Origin: Halobacteriales archaeon QS_4_69_34
GTDB taxonomy: Archaea; Halobacteriota; Halobacteria; Halobacteriales; Halococcaceae
NCBI GenBank assembly: GCA_003021045.1
Contig: PXRN01000018.1
Location: 27,399-91,398, forward strand
Direction of reading: 5' to 3'
Length of the DNA stretch: 64,000 nucleotides
Made by a program: the position numbers and the translations under genes. Every line of letters starts with the position of its first letter. Positions within the stretch are counted from its first letter, which is position 1. The notes under the pieces are model-generated. The model saw nothing but the letters and a program-made list of their open reading frames with translations. It did not search any database and was not told the origin of the DNA. This document shows, piece after piece, positions 10,077 to 17,996 of this stretch.

Positions 10077-10697
10077 TCAGTTCCCTCCCGTGGATTCGTA
10101 GTCGTCGTGTGGGGTCGTCTCGCTCTCGGTCGTCGCCTCGTCGCCGGCCACGACGCCCCCGGTCGCGTCCGTCGCCCGGCCGCCGTCGGCGGCCACGCCG
10201 TCACCCGCGTCCGCGCCCGCACCGCCCCCGCCCATCTCGTCGGCGGCGAACTCGACGGCGTTGACGATGTTCTGGTAGCCGGTACACCGACAGAGGTTGC
10301 CCTCGAGGGCCTCCCGGATCTCCGCCTCGCCGGGGTCCGGGTTCTCCTCTAAGAAGGCGGTCGCGGTCATCATCATCCCGGGTGTACAGTAGCCACACTG
10401 GAGTCCGTGTTCCTTCCGGAATCCCTCCTGAATCGGGTGGAACTCGCCGTCCTCGCGCAGGCCCTCGACGGTGTCGACCGCCGTGCCGTCGGCCTGCACC
10501 GCGAGCATCGTACAGGACTTCACCGCGTCGCCGTCCACCTGTACGGTACAGGCCCCGCAGGTGCTCGACTCGCAGCCGACGTTCGCGCCGGTGTAGCCGA
10601 GCTCGTCGCGCAGGGCGTGGACCAGAAGCGTCCGAGGCTCGACGGAGAGGTCGTGGGCTGTGCCGTTTACCGTGAGTTCGATGTCGTGGCTCGTCAT
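10077..10697 (-). CDS. coxS: Molybdenum hydroxylase [2Fe-2S] small subunit (CoxS type)
   Basis: A 206-residue iron-sulfur subunit with two [2Fe-2S] clusters. The plant-ferredoxin-like site uses C42, C47, C50 and C62. The helical domain site uses C101, C104, C136 and C138 (motifs CGYC and CRC). It relays electrons from the Mo centre to FAD on CoxM. The start at 10697 (MTSHDIELTVNG) gives the family N-terminus; an upstream in-frame ATG at 10742 adds 15 residues with no family counterpart. About 50 extra C-terminal residues are Gly/Ala/Asp/Thr-rich and probably disordered, which is unusual for this normally about 160-residue protein. Confidence 0.95.
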   Translation of the reverse strand: MTSHDIELTVNGTAHDLSVEPRTLLVHALRDELGYTGANVGCESSTCGACTVQVDGDAVKSCTMLAVQADGTAVDTVEGLREDGEFHPIQEGFRKEHGLQCGYCTPGMMMTATAFLEENPDPGEAEIREALEGNLCRCTGYQNIVNAVEFAADEMGGGGAGADAGDGVAADGGRATDATGGVVAGDEATTESETTPHDDYESTGGN

Positions 10698-10764
10698 CTC
10701 TAAGGTGTCCCGTTCGTCGACCGCTTCGCGGGCCGTTCGCACCGGCCGGATCGCCCGTGGTGTT

Positions 10765-11700
10765 TCATCTGATCCCGATCATCTGCTTGAGCCGAGCGGC
10801 GAGTCCCGTGGACCGCTCGCTCCCGTTCGTGTTCGTCGATTCGCTCCGCCGGCCCGACCCCTCCGACGCGCCGGTTGCCCGCCCGGTGTCCTCACCGGCC
10901 GCGGCGCTCGTCGCTCCGGCGGCGTCCGCGGCGTCGCTGCCGGGTGCCCCGGACCCACCGGTCGCGCTGGGTTCGTCGATCGCGTCGGTCGCATCGGCCG
11001 CGTCGGTCCCATCGGCTCCGCCGGTCGCAACCGTTCCTTCGTCCTCGCCCCCGTCGTCCCCGACGGCGTCGTGTCCCGCCCCCTCGTCCGCCATCGCTTC
11101 GTCCGCCGTTTCCTCGTCCCCGGACGCTCCGCTCTCGACGGCTTCGTCCTCGGCCGCGGCGGCCGCGTCGAGCTGCTCCTCGACGCGATCGAAGAAGCGC
11201 TTGACGACTCGGTTGGCGACGGGGTTGATCATCCGCTGGCCCATACTGGCGATCCGGCCGAAGACGTCCGCCTCGGTGCTCCAGTCGACGCCGGTGCCGT
11301 CATCGCGCTCCTCTAAGTGCATCCACGAATCCATCTCGAAGGAGCTGTCACCGGCCTCGCCCTCGCCCGAGGCGGACATCTCGGGGAACGCCCGCTCGTC
11401 GATGGTCACGACCGTCTCGAAGGCCGGCTTGATGCTCCCGATACCGATCTCGACGAGGGCGGCGTACCGCCCGCCGTCCTCGAAGGCGCGTTCCGCTACG
11501 ACGTCGGGATCGAGCGTCGGTTCCCCCTCGCTCTCGGCCTGCTCGCGGAGCGCGTCGAAGTCGACGTCGCCATCGCCGTCGACCTGTGTCAGGAACTGAC
11601 ACCCCGGCAGGGCCTCTCTGATCATCACTGGGTCGGAGAGCCCGCGCCAGACCTCCTCGGCCGACGCGCCCTCCAACTCGAAGGTTCCACTGAATTCCAT
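10765..11700 (-). CDS. coxG: CoxG-family (SRPBCC fold) protein with long acidic linker and C-terminal helix
   Basis: A 311-residue protein. Residues 1-150 form the CoxG/SRPBCC hydrophobic-pocket domain (MEFSGTFELEGASAEEVW...LPGCQFL). Residues about 165-290 are Gly/Ala/Asp/Glu/Thr low-complexity linker. The last 13 residues, GLAARLKQMIGIR, form a short amphipathic helix. CoxG proteins are associated with membrane attachment of CO dehydrogenase and have been proposed to carry or present quinone. The architecture of globular pocket, flexible tether and membrane-binding tail fits that role, but this is inference. It is the first gene of the minus-strand cluster, 67 bases before coxS. Confidence 0.87.
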   Translation of the reverse strand: MEFSGTFELEGASAEEVWRGLSDPVMIREALPGCQFLTQVDGDGDVDFDALREQAESEGEPTLDPDVVAERAFEDGGRYAALVEIGIGSIKPAFETVVTIDERAFPEMSASGEGEAGDSSFEMDSWMHLEERDDGTGVDWSTEADVFGRIASMGQRMINPVANRVVKRFFDRVEEQLDAAAAAEDEAVESGASGDEETADEAMADEGAGHDAVGDDGGEDEGTVATGGADGTDAADATDAIDEPSATGGSGAPGSDAADAAGATSAAAGEDTGRATGASEGSGRRSESTNTNGSERSTGLAARLKQMIGIR

Positions 11701-12267
11701 TGGTGCTCACGGGCGTCGGTGCTTCGCCCTCACCTGCGAGTAACTGTCTACCGTGACAAAAGTGTTCCCACGCACCACCCAGTTCTCGCCGAAAAATGCG
11801 TGAGAGCGTCGGCGCGCGGCAACCGATACAAGCAATCGATGCCGGTAAAAGTGGCTGCTGCCAGTAGTCGATCGCCGATCGAGTCCGCCGAAGGGTCGCG
11901 CGCGCCAGTATATTGGAACCCGCGAGTGTCCGATCGATGTGGCAGGTCTGTGAGAACCGGGTGACGTAGCGAGAACCGTGAGTGCCCACACACGAGTAAC
12001 CGCACCATCACCGCGACCGCACCGCCGCCGCGGCCACACTACCGCCGCGACCGTCCCCACACGCCGCACAGCCCACACGTCTCTCCGGCCGATTCGCTCG
12101 CTCGGGCCACTCCACCGCACCGCCGGCCCTTGCTCTCATTCCCTCGCGCGAGTTCGCGCGCCGACGGAACGGCGCGGCGCGCACCGTCCGCACTGCTCCG
12201 CGAGACGCCCCGTCGACGGTTCTTGCCACCAGCGAGGGCTTTTGCCCGCCGGAGCCGTGGATCGCGT
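11701..12267. other. Divergent intergenic region between coxG and moeA
   Basis: 567 bases hold no convincing gene. This must contain the promoters of the cox cluster (minus strand) and of moeA-mocA (plus strand). AT-rich candidates are AGTATATTGG near 11906-11915, CATTTTTCGG and CACTTTTGTC (minus-strand readings of about 11793 and 11757). None sits exactly 27 bases before either start, so a leader is likely for coxG. The 11990-12130 part is a very GC-rich run of CCGC-type repeats. Confidence 0.5.
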
Positions 12268-13501
12268 ATGGACCGCGATCACGAGTCGGAGCACGACGGG
12301 GACGATATGCTGTGGCGAGAGGTGGCGGTCGAGCGGGTGCTCGCCCTTCGGGAGGCGGCGCTCGCCGATCGGCCGGTCGAGACCGTCGCGCTCGCCAGTA
12401 TCGGTCGCGTTCGACGCGAGCGGGGAGTACCCGTTCGCGCTCGTCGACCGGGAAGTGTTTCCCGAGGACGACCCGCCCGCGCTCGGGGCGGGTGAGGCCG
12501 TCGCGATCGCCACCGGTGCACCCCTCCCGGCGGGCGCGAACGCCGTGCTCAAACGCGAGGAAGCCACGGTTGAAGACGGCCGACTCCGTGGAACCGGGAT
12601 CGAGCCCGGAACGTACGTCCACCGGCGCGCGAGCAACGTCGCGGCGGGCGAGGAGCTCTTCGCTGCCGACGAACGGCTCTCGCCGAAGGACGCGATCCTC
12701 CTCGACGACCTCGGGATCGAATCCCCGAGCGTCCACAAGCGCTTCTCCGCGGGAGTGCTCGCCACCGGCACCGAGATCCACGAAGGGACCCGGAAGGACC
12801 GCGACTCGGCGATGCTTGCGGGGCTCGTCAAGTCGTGGGGCCACGACGCGACCTACGAGGGTACCGTCCCCGACGAGTACGAGCGGGTCGCGGCCCGAAT
12901 CGCCGAGCTGGCCGACGCACACGACGTCGTGCTCACCACCGGTGGGACGAGCATCGGGAAGAAAGACCACGTGATCCGCGCGCTCGACGCGCTGGGCGCG
13001 GTCGAGTTCCACCGGGTGCGCGTTCGGCCGGGCAAGCCCATCGCCGCCGCCAGCCTGCCCGACCGTGGCGCGACGGCGTTCGCCATCCCCGGCAAGCCGG
13101 TCGGTGCACACGCGATCACGACGCTGGTCGCCGGGCCGTTCTTCACCGGCGAGAGCACCCTCCCCACCACCGACGCGACGCTCGCGCGCGACCTCGGGAT
13201 CGGTCCCGAGGGGTTCGAGTACGCCGTACCGGTCGTACTCGACGACGCGGGAGCCGACGTGGCCGACGCCGGGACCGAGAGTGGCGAGGAGGGCCGCATC
13301 GGCACCGAGTCCGGACGCCTTCCGGACGCCATGCCGCTCGGTCACGTCGACTCGCCTCTCCAGCTCTACGAGGAGGGCTACGACCCGAGCGTGCTCTCTT
13401 CGAGCAGCCGCGCGACGCGCGCCGACGGCTTCTTGCTCGCCGAGTCGGCCCTCGCTGCCGGCGAGACCGTTCGCGTCGTCCCCTACCCGGTGGTCGAGTG
13501 A
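12268..13501 (+). pseudogene. moeA: Molybdopterin molybdenumtransferase MoeA, disrupted by an internal deletion and frameshift
   Basis: MoeA inserts molybdate into molybdopterin. The N-terminal piece (ATG 12268, MDRDHESEHDGDDMLW...VETVALASIGRV) is in one frame. The remainder, from AFDASGEYPFALVDREVF to the stop at 13501, is in the next frame. At 12403-12411 the expected block between IGRV and FDAS (in intact MoeA, a stretch like LAEDV...PP.D..TMDGYA) is missing. The joint lies on the short string CGCGTT, as if two similar strings recombined. Domains after the joint look intact: TGAPLPAGANAVLKREEATV, the MoCF_biosynth motif TTGGTSIGKKDH, and the GKP domain. Without the MDGYA region the product is probably inactive. 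Assembly error is the main alternative. It overlaps mocA by GTGA. Confidence 0.8.
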
Positions 13502-14229
13502 CGCCCAGCGACCCGTCCGACGACGCCGAGTCGTTCGGGAGAACCGACGGAGGCGACCGGACCGACCGGACCGTCGACGGCGACGACTCGGACCCGGACG
13601 GCCTGCCGGTCGTCGACCCTTACGAAGTCGGCCCGCCGGTCCGGGAGGCGCGTGCCCACGGCGTCGTGCTCGCCGCCGGCACGGGATCGCGCTTCGGGAC
13701 GGGAAACAAGCTTCTCGCGGCGCTCGACGGCCGGCCGCTGGTCTACCACGCCGCTCGGACGCTCCTGTCGGCCGATCTCGACGGCGTGACGGCCGTCCTC
13801 GGCCACGAGGCCGAGCGCGTTCGCGGGGCGCTCTCGGGACTCCCCGTCGAGACCGTCGCGAATCCCGACTACCGGGATGGACAGGCGACTTCGGTCCGTA
13901 CGGGCGTGCGGGCGGCCCGCGAGCGCGGGGCCGACGCCCTCCTCGTCGCGCTCGGCGATATGCCACGCGTGCAGCCGGGGACCGTGAACGTGCTCCTCGA
14001 TGCCTACCGAGCGGGAGCGGGCGACGCGCTGGCGGCCGCCGTCGGGGGGCGGCGCGGCAATCCGGTCCTGTTCGACGCGCGCTTTTTCGATCGCCTCGCC
14101 GCTGTCTCGGGCGACACCGGCGGCCGGGCGATCCTGCTCGACGGCGACGACGCGGCGCTGGTCGAAACCGGCGATCCCGGCGTTCTCAGGGATGTCGATA
14201 CCCGCGCGGACCTTGACCGGCTGTCGTGA
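13498..14229 (+). CDS. mocA: MocA-type molybdopterin cytidylyltransferase
   Basis: This 243-residue nucleotidyltransferase should convert Mo-molybdopterin plus CTP into molybdopterin cytosine dinucleotide, the cofactor form used by CoxL-type enzymes. The N-terminal signature LAAGTGSRFG is at residues 58-67, with K71 following in the GNKLL motif. The acidic LLVALGDMPRV and the C-terminal RRGNPVLFDARFF and GDTGGR motifs are typical of MocA rather than GTP-using MobA. The start is a GTG overlapping the moeA stop (GTGA), so the pair is translationally coupled. The first 45 residues are acidic and likely disordered. Its position opposite the cox operon supports the cofactor role. Confidence 0.9.
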   Translation: MTPSDPSDDAESFGRTDGGDRTDRTVDGDDSDPDGLPVVDPYEVGPPVREARAHGVVLAAGTGSRFGTGNKLLAALDGRPLVYHAARTLLSADLDGVTAVLGHEAERVRGALSGLPVETVANPDYRDGQATSVRTGVRAARERGADALLVALGDMPRVQPGTVNVLLDAYRAGAGDALAAAVGGRRGNPVLFDARFFDRLAAVSGDTGGRAILLDGDDAALVETGDPGVLRDVDTRADLDRLS

Positions 14230-14440
14230 CGGCCAGATCAGGAATACGGGAAAGGGAGAAGAGCGAAAGCGGAGGTCGACGCCGCTGTCTGTACGATGGC
14301 AGCTGTTTGCACGATTCCCTGCTGCGGTCGGTTTCGCCGTCGTCGCTTTCGACGAGCGCGATACCCGAACGTCGCTGCTCGTCCCTTGCCGGCCATCCGC
14401 GATCCGATCGGCTTACCCGGTCGCCGCCGAACGGCGTCCC

Positions 14441-14875
14441 GTGATCGACTACCGCGTGTCACGGCTGCCGGCCCCGATCCGCTGGGGCCTCGTCACGCTC
14501 GTGGCCGGCGTGATACTCTATTCGTCCCTGATCGAGCCGCCGGGAGCGGGCCTCGCCCCGGCGGGGCCGTTCGGGCTCGTCGGACTCGACAAGTGGCTCC
14601 ACGCGCTCGCCTACGGGACGCTCGCCGCCGCGCTCGCGGTCGCGCTGGCGCGGGACGCGCTCGCCGCGCTCGTTCTGGTGGTCTGTCTCGCTGTCGGCTA
14701 CGGAATCGGGATCGAACTCGTGCAGGCGACGGTCCCCGAGCGCTCGGCGAGCGCGCTCGACGCCGCGGCCGACGCCTGTGGCGCGCTGGCCGGCGTCGCG
14801 GGCTGGCGAGCGCTCGCGCGCCGGGCTCGTCTCCTCGAACCCGCGCGGGCCGACGGCGAGCGCCGCGTCGACTGA
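14441..14875 (+). CDS. VanZ-like family membrane protein
   Basis: A 144-residue integral membrane protein with four predicted membrane segments and the VanZ-type features DKWLHALAYGTLAAALA (residues about 49-65) and GYGIGIELVQATVPERSASALDAAADACGALAG (split here only for description). Function is unknown in archaea; VanZ in Enterococcus gives low teicoplanin resistance. The start is GTG at 14441. Upstream in-frame ATGs exist but translate Arg/Pro-rich sequence. The 211-base gap after mocA holds no gene. Confidence 0.8.
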   Translation: MIDYRVSRLPAPIRWGLVTLVAGVILYSSLIEPPGAGLAPAGPFGLVGLDKWLHALAYGTLAAALAVALARDALAALVLVVCLAVGYGIGIELVQATVPERSASALDAAADACGALAGVAGWRALARRARLLEPARADGERRVD

Positions 14876-15058
14876 TCGCCCGTCGTAGACGCTCGGCTCG
14901 AACCCATCGCGGACTCGATCGCCGCCGTTCTCGAAGACCGATGCCTTCCTCCGGAACGTGCCGCGACGTCGACGCTCGCACGGTCCTCGACCGGCCGTCG
15001 TGACCACTATCACGGAACCACGTCCGCTCGCGGGAGCCGTCGCTTCGGCGAAAAGCAA

Positions 15059-15067
15059 CGATTATAC
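15059..15067 (+). promoter_or_regulatory. TATA-type promoter for the Gly/Asn-rich surface protein
   Basis: GATTATACC centred about 27 bases before the ATG at 15091, the normal spacing for a leaderless haloarchaeal transcript. Confidence 0.6.
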
Positions 15068-15090
15068 CCCGGGCCATCGTCCCGCCGCAC

Positions 15091-16272
15091 ATGCAACGAC
15101 GGGCGGCGGCGGTCTACGCCGTGTTCTTTCTCGTCCTCGCCGTGGGTGCGTACGCGGCGCTCTCCGTAGCACAGGAGCCGGCGGTCTCGGTCGAGGGCGA
15201 GAGTCTCTCGCCCGGACAGAACGTCACGTTCGGCGACCAGACCTATACCGTCGGCAACATCAGCGGCGGCTCGGGTGGCGGCGAAGGTGGCGAAGGCGGC
15301 GGCGAAGGTGGCGGCTCGGGGCCGACGAGCGAACTGACGCGGGTCAACGAGTCGGCGCGGTTCACTACGACCCTCGAGAACAACTCGACTCTCGTCTTCC
15401 GGGAGGGAACCTATCGATCGGCCGGCGAGGGCGAAGGCGACTCCGGAGGCGGGGGCAGTTCGGGGACCGCCGACAACGGAACCGGCGCGTCGGGCACCAC
15501 GAACGGAACCACGACGAGTGGCGGAAACGCCACGGGCACCGCCGCTGCGAACGCCAACGCCTCGGCGAACGGCACTTCGACGAACGGTACCTCGACGAAC
15601 GGCTCCGCCGCCCGGACGTTCCGGGTGCTCGTTCCCAACGCGACAGGGGCGAGCGCCGCGGGCGGGTCCGGGGAAACCGGCGAATCGAACAACACCACCA
15701 CCGCCGGCAGTGGAAACACGTCCGGTAGCGGGAACGCCTCGGGCGGGTCTGGCGGGACGAACGTCACCACCGTCACGCTCCGCGGGGAGTTCAACGCGAG
15801 CGTGCTCGCTCGACAGGATCCCGCGGTCGAGGATTCGATCCTCACCGCTCCCAACGGCACGCGTTACGTCCGGTACGCGTCGAACGGGACGACGCGACCG
15901 GTCGAGGAGTACCTCCCCGAGCCCGAGGTTCGGAACGTCAGCGTGGGCGATTCGTTCCCCTACAAGAACAACTCGACGACGGTCGAGACGATCGAAGCCG
16001 GCAGCGTGACGCTCGCGTGGACGGGCCCGGAGGAGATCACCGAGGAACTCGAGGAGGGAACGAACGTGACCCTCGGTGGGCAGGAGCTCGTCGCACACTT
16101 CCCGGACAACGAGACCCTCGTGCTCTCGCGGAACGTGGCCACCTATCAGGAGGAAGTACGGGCCGTCGAGGACTACAACGAGCGTCTCGCCGGCTTCTGG
16201 GGGATCATCATCATCTCCGGACTTACCGTCATCCTGCTCGTCGGGATGGCCTACCTGCCCGTCAGGGGCTGA
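15091..16272 (+). CDS. Two-anchor surface protein with Gly/Ser/Thr/Asn-rich exterior domain
   Basis: A 393-residue protein that I cannot assign to a named family. An N-terminal hydrophobic helix (about residues 5-27, AAAVYAVFFLVLAVGAYAAL) and a C-terminal helix (about 368-390, FWGIIIISGLTVILLVGMAYL) bracket an exterior region. Residues about 55-75 are Gly/Glu repeats, and about 110-240 are dominated by Gly, Ser, Thr and many N-x-T/S sequons, suggesting N-glycosylation. More ordered segments lie at 30-54 and 240-360 (VRNVSVGDSFPYKNNSTTVE and the ALNVTLGG-like beta strands). The terminal cytoplasmic tail is four residues. It is probably a cell-envelope protein. It is monocistronic, with its own TATA box. 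Confidence 0.7.
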   Translation: MQRRAAAVYAVFFLVLAVGAYAALSVAQEPAVSVEGESLSPGQNVTFGDQTYTVGNISGGSGGGEGGEGGGEGGGSGPTSELTRVNESARFTTTLENNSTLVFREGTYRSAGEGEGDSGGGGSSGTADNGTGASGTTNGTTTSGGNATGTAAANANASANGTSTNGTSTNGSAARTFRVLVPNATGASAAGGSGETGESNNTTTAGSGNTSGSGNASGGSGGTNVTTVTLRGEFNASVLARQDPAVEDSILTAPNGTRYVRYASNGTTRPVEEYLPEPEVRNVSVGDSFPYKNNSTTVETIEAGSVTLAWTGPEEITEELEEGTNVTLGGQELVAHFPDNETLVLSRNVATYQEEVRAVEDYNERLAGFWGIIIISGLTVILLVGMAYLPVRG

Positions 16273-16335
16273 CGGCCGTCGCCCGACCGGCCACGGACTC
16301 GTAGCGCCGGCGCTCGCGCCATTCGTAACACGAGC

Positions 16336-16356
16336 GGGCTGGAGAGGGACCGAACC
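16336..16356 (-). repeat. Partial copy of a tRNA 3' end (T-arm plus acceptor)
   Basis: The plus-strand string GGGCTGGAGAGGGACCGAACC at 16336-16356 parallels the 3' part of the nearby tRNA-Lys (GGGCTGG-GAGGGATTCGAACC from 16451), same orientation, 115 bases away. No matching 5' half accompanies it. Such partial copies are typical scars or attachment sites of elements that integrate into tRNA genes. Whether it is an att remnant or coincidence needs alignment with relatives. Confidence 0.4.
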
Positions 16357-16360
16357 ACGC

Positions 16361-16392
16361 GAAGGCGTGCTCACCCCGTTGTGCACGCCTTC
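16361..16392. terminator. Strong hairpin, 10-base perfect arms
   Basis: GAAGGCGTGC (16361-16370) and GCACGCCTTC (16383-16392) are perfect inverted repeats around a 12-base loop. It lies 3' of both the surface-protein gene (stop 16272) and the minus-strand tRNA-Lys (3' end 16450). No T-run follows, so a simple terminator is not certain; it could also be an RNA processing structure or part of an integration scar. Confidence 0.45.
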
Positions 16393-16449
16393 TAGCTCCC
16401 ATCCCACCGGACCTCACGGGGGCTCGCGTGTTGCTCGCCGCGGTTCGGA

Positions 16450-16523
16450 CGGGCTGGGAGGGATTCGAACCCCCGACCGTCCGGTTAAAAGCCGGACGCT
16501 CTGCCTCACTGAGCTACCAGCCC
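16450..16523 (-). tRNA. tRNA-Lys (anticodon UUU)
   Basis: A 74-base cloverleaf on the minus strand. The acceptor stem is GGGCTGG/CCAGCCC with discriminator G. The D-arm is TAGCTCAGTGAGGCAGAGC, the anticodon stem-loop is TCCGG-CTTTTAA-CCGGA with anticodon TTT, and the T-arm is GGGGG-TTCGAAT-CCCTC. No intron and no encoded CCA. A box reading GGCTTACTC on the minus strand, centred near 16550, sits at the proper distance for its promoter. Confidence 0.97.
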
Positions 16524-16616
16524 ACACGCTACACACCGGGTTCCACGAGTAAGCCTTTACGATCGCCCGAACGCACTCGCCGGAAGCTTTAGCCGCACGC
16601 CCGTCGGTGTGGGCAC

Positions 16617-17996
16617 ATGTCCGCGTTTGCCCGCGTCCACGACGCGGCCCTCCGGGAGTTCGTCGAACGCCTCCTCGGGTTCGACACCACCGGCGGCAGC
16701 GAAGCACCCGCGCAAGCGTGGCTCGTCGATCAGCTGGCGGGTCTCGGCTTCTCGACCTACGAGTGGACTGCCGACGCCGACCGACTCGCGGCCCATCCCT
16801 CCTTTCCGGACGCGCCCGAGGCGATCGACGCGGCCGACCGACCGAGCGTCGCCGGCGTGCTCGAACTCGGCGATCCCGACGCCGGGCCGACGCTCGTTCT
16901 GAACGGTCACGTCGACGTCGTGCCCGCCGAACGGGCGCTCTGGTCGAGCGACCCCTTCGAACCCACGTGGGACGGCGACGCGCTCACCGCACGCGGTGCG
17001 GTGGACATGAAGGCCGGGCTCGGGGCCTGCGTCTTCGCGGCGCGTCACCTCGCCGACACGGTCGAGGACGCCGGCGCGGCAGGCGACGTCGGTGTCGCTG
17101 GCGACACCGGTGCTGCCGGCGCTACCGGCACCGCAGACATCGAAGACGCCGACACCGCGGGACTCGACGGCCGGATCGTCGTCGAGAGCGTCGTCGGCGA
17201 GGAGGCGGGTGGCATCGGGGCCGCGACGGCCGCGCTCGATAATCCGTACCCGTTCGAGCGGGACGCAGCGATCGTCGCCGAGCCCACCGACCTCCGGCCA
17301 GTAGCCGCCACGGAGGGCTGTCTGATGGTGCGACTCGGACTCGACGGTCGCTCGGCCCACGCCGCGACGCGCTGGCGCGGCGAGTCCGTCCTCCCGCGCT
17401 TCGAGCGCGTCCGCGAGGCGTTCGAACGGCTGGAGAGCGAACGAGCACGGCGCGTCACCCATCCTCTCTACGAGGAGTTCCCGATCCCGTGGCCGGTCGT
17501 CGCCGGGACCCTTCGGGCGGGATCGTGGCCCTCGACGGTCCCGGCGTCGCTGGTCGCGGAGTACCGCATCGGTGTCGCGCCGGGCGAATCGGTGCGCGCC
17601 GTCGAGGCCGCGTTCCGCGAGCGCCTCGCGGAGATCTGCGCCGACGACGAGTGGCTCCGCGAGCACCCGCCGACGTTCGAGCGCTTTGCGATCCAGTTCG
17701 AGCCAAGCGAGATCGACCCCGACGAACCGGTCGTCCGGGCGGTGCAACGAGCCATGGAGGAAAACGGCCGCTCGGGGACGGCCCCCCGCGGCGCGACCTA
17801 CGGCACGGACGCGCGCCACTACGTCGACGCCGGGATCCCGACGGTAGTCTTCGGGCCGGGATCGATCGAGCAGGCACACTTCCCCGAGGAGACGATCCAG
17901 TGGCCGGAGGTCACGGACGCCGGCACGATCCTCGCGGACGCGGCACGGGAGTTCCTCGGCGGTCGGTCGGTTGTCGAGGGCCGATCGGCGGACTAG
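16617..17996 (+). CDS. M20-family metallo-amidohydrolase (ArgE/DapE-like)
   Basis: A 459-residue enzyme of the acetylornithine deacetylase/succinyl-diaminopimelate desuccinylase superfamily, which hydrolyses N-acyl amino acids or peptides with two zinc ions. Metal motifs: NGHVDVVP with the following WSSDPFEP, ARGAVDMKAGL, and ESVVGEEAGGIG, where the EE pair is the catalytic/metal site. The last ligand histidine is in GSIEQAHFPEE. A Gly/Ala/Asp/Thr-rich insertion at about residues 148-183 breaks the catalytic domain and is absent from typical relatives. The specific substrate cannot be read. The start ATG 16617 has a CTTTAGCC box about 27 bases upstream. The stop TAG shares CTAG with the convergent gene at 17993. 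Confidence 0.88.
   Translation: MSAFARVHDAALREFVERLLGFDTTGGSEAPAQAWLVDQLAGLGFSTYEWTADADRLAAHPSFPDAPEAIDAADRPSVAGVLELGDPDAGPTLVLNGHVDVVPAERALWSSDPFEPTWDGDALTARGAVDMKAGLGACVFAARHLADTVEDAGAAGDVGVAGDTGAAGATGTADIEDADTAGLDGRIVVESVVGEEAGGIGAATAALDNPYPFERDAAIVAEPTDLRPVAATEGCLMVRLGLDGRSAHAATRWRGESVLPRFERVREAFERLESERARRVTHPLYEEFPIPWPVVAGTLRAGSWPSTVPASLVAEYRIGVAPGESVRAVEAAFRERLAEICADDEWLREHPPTFERFAIQFEPSEIDPDEPVVRAVQRAMEENGRSGTAPRGATYGTDARHYVDAGIPTVVFGPGSIEQAHFPEETIQWPEVTDAGTILADAAREFLGGRSVVEGRSAD

Noticed and set aside
7642..10697. Genuine CO dehydrogenase (form I)
   Set aside because: The loop AYRGAGR lacks the Cu-binding cysteine of AYRCSFR.
16361..16392. Second tRNA gene with long variable arm around the hairpin
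   Set aside because: No matching 5' acceptor or D-arm found on either strand, so only a partial copy is claimed.
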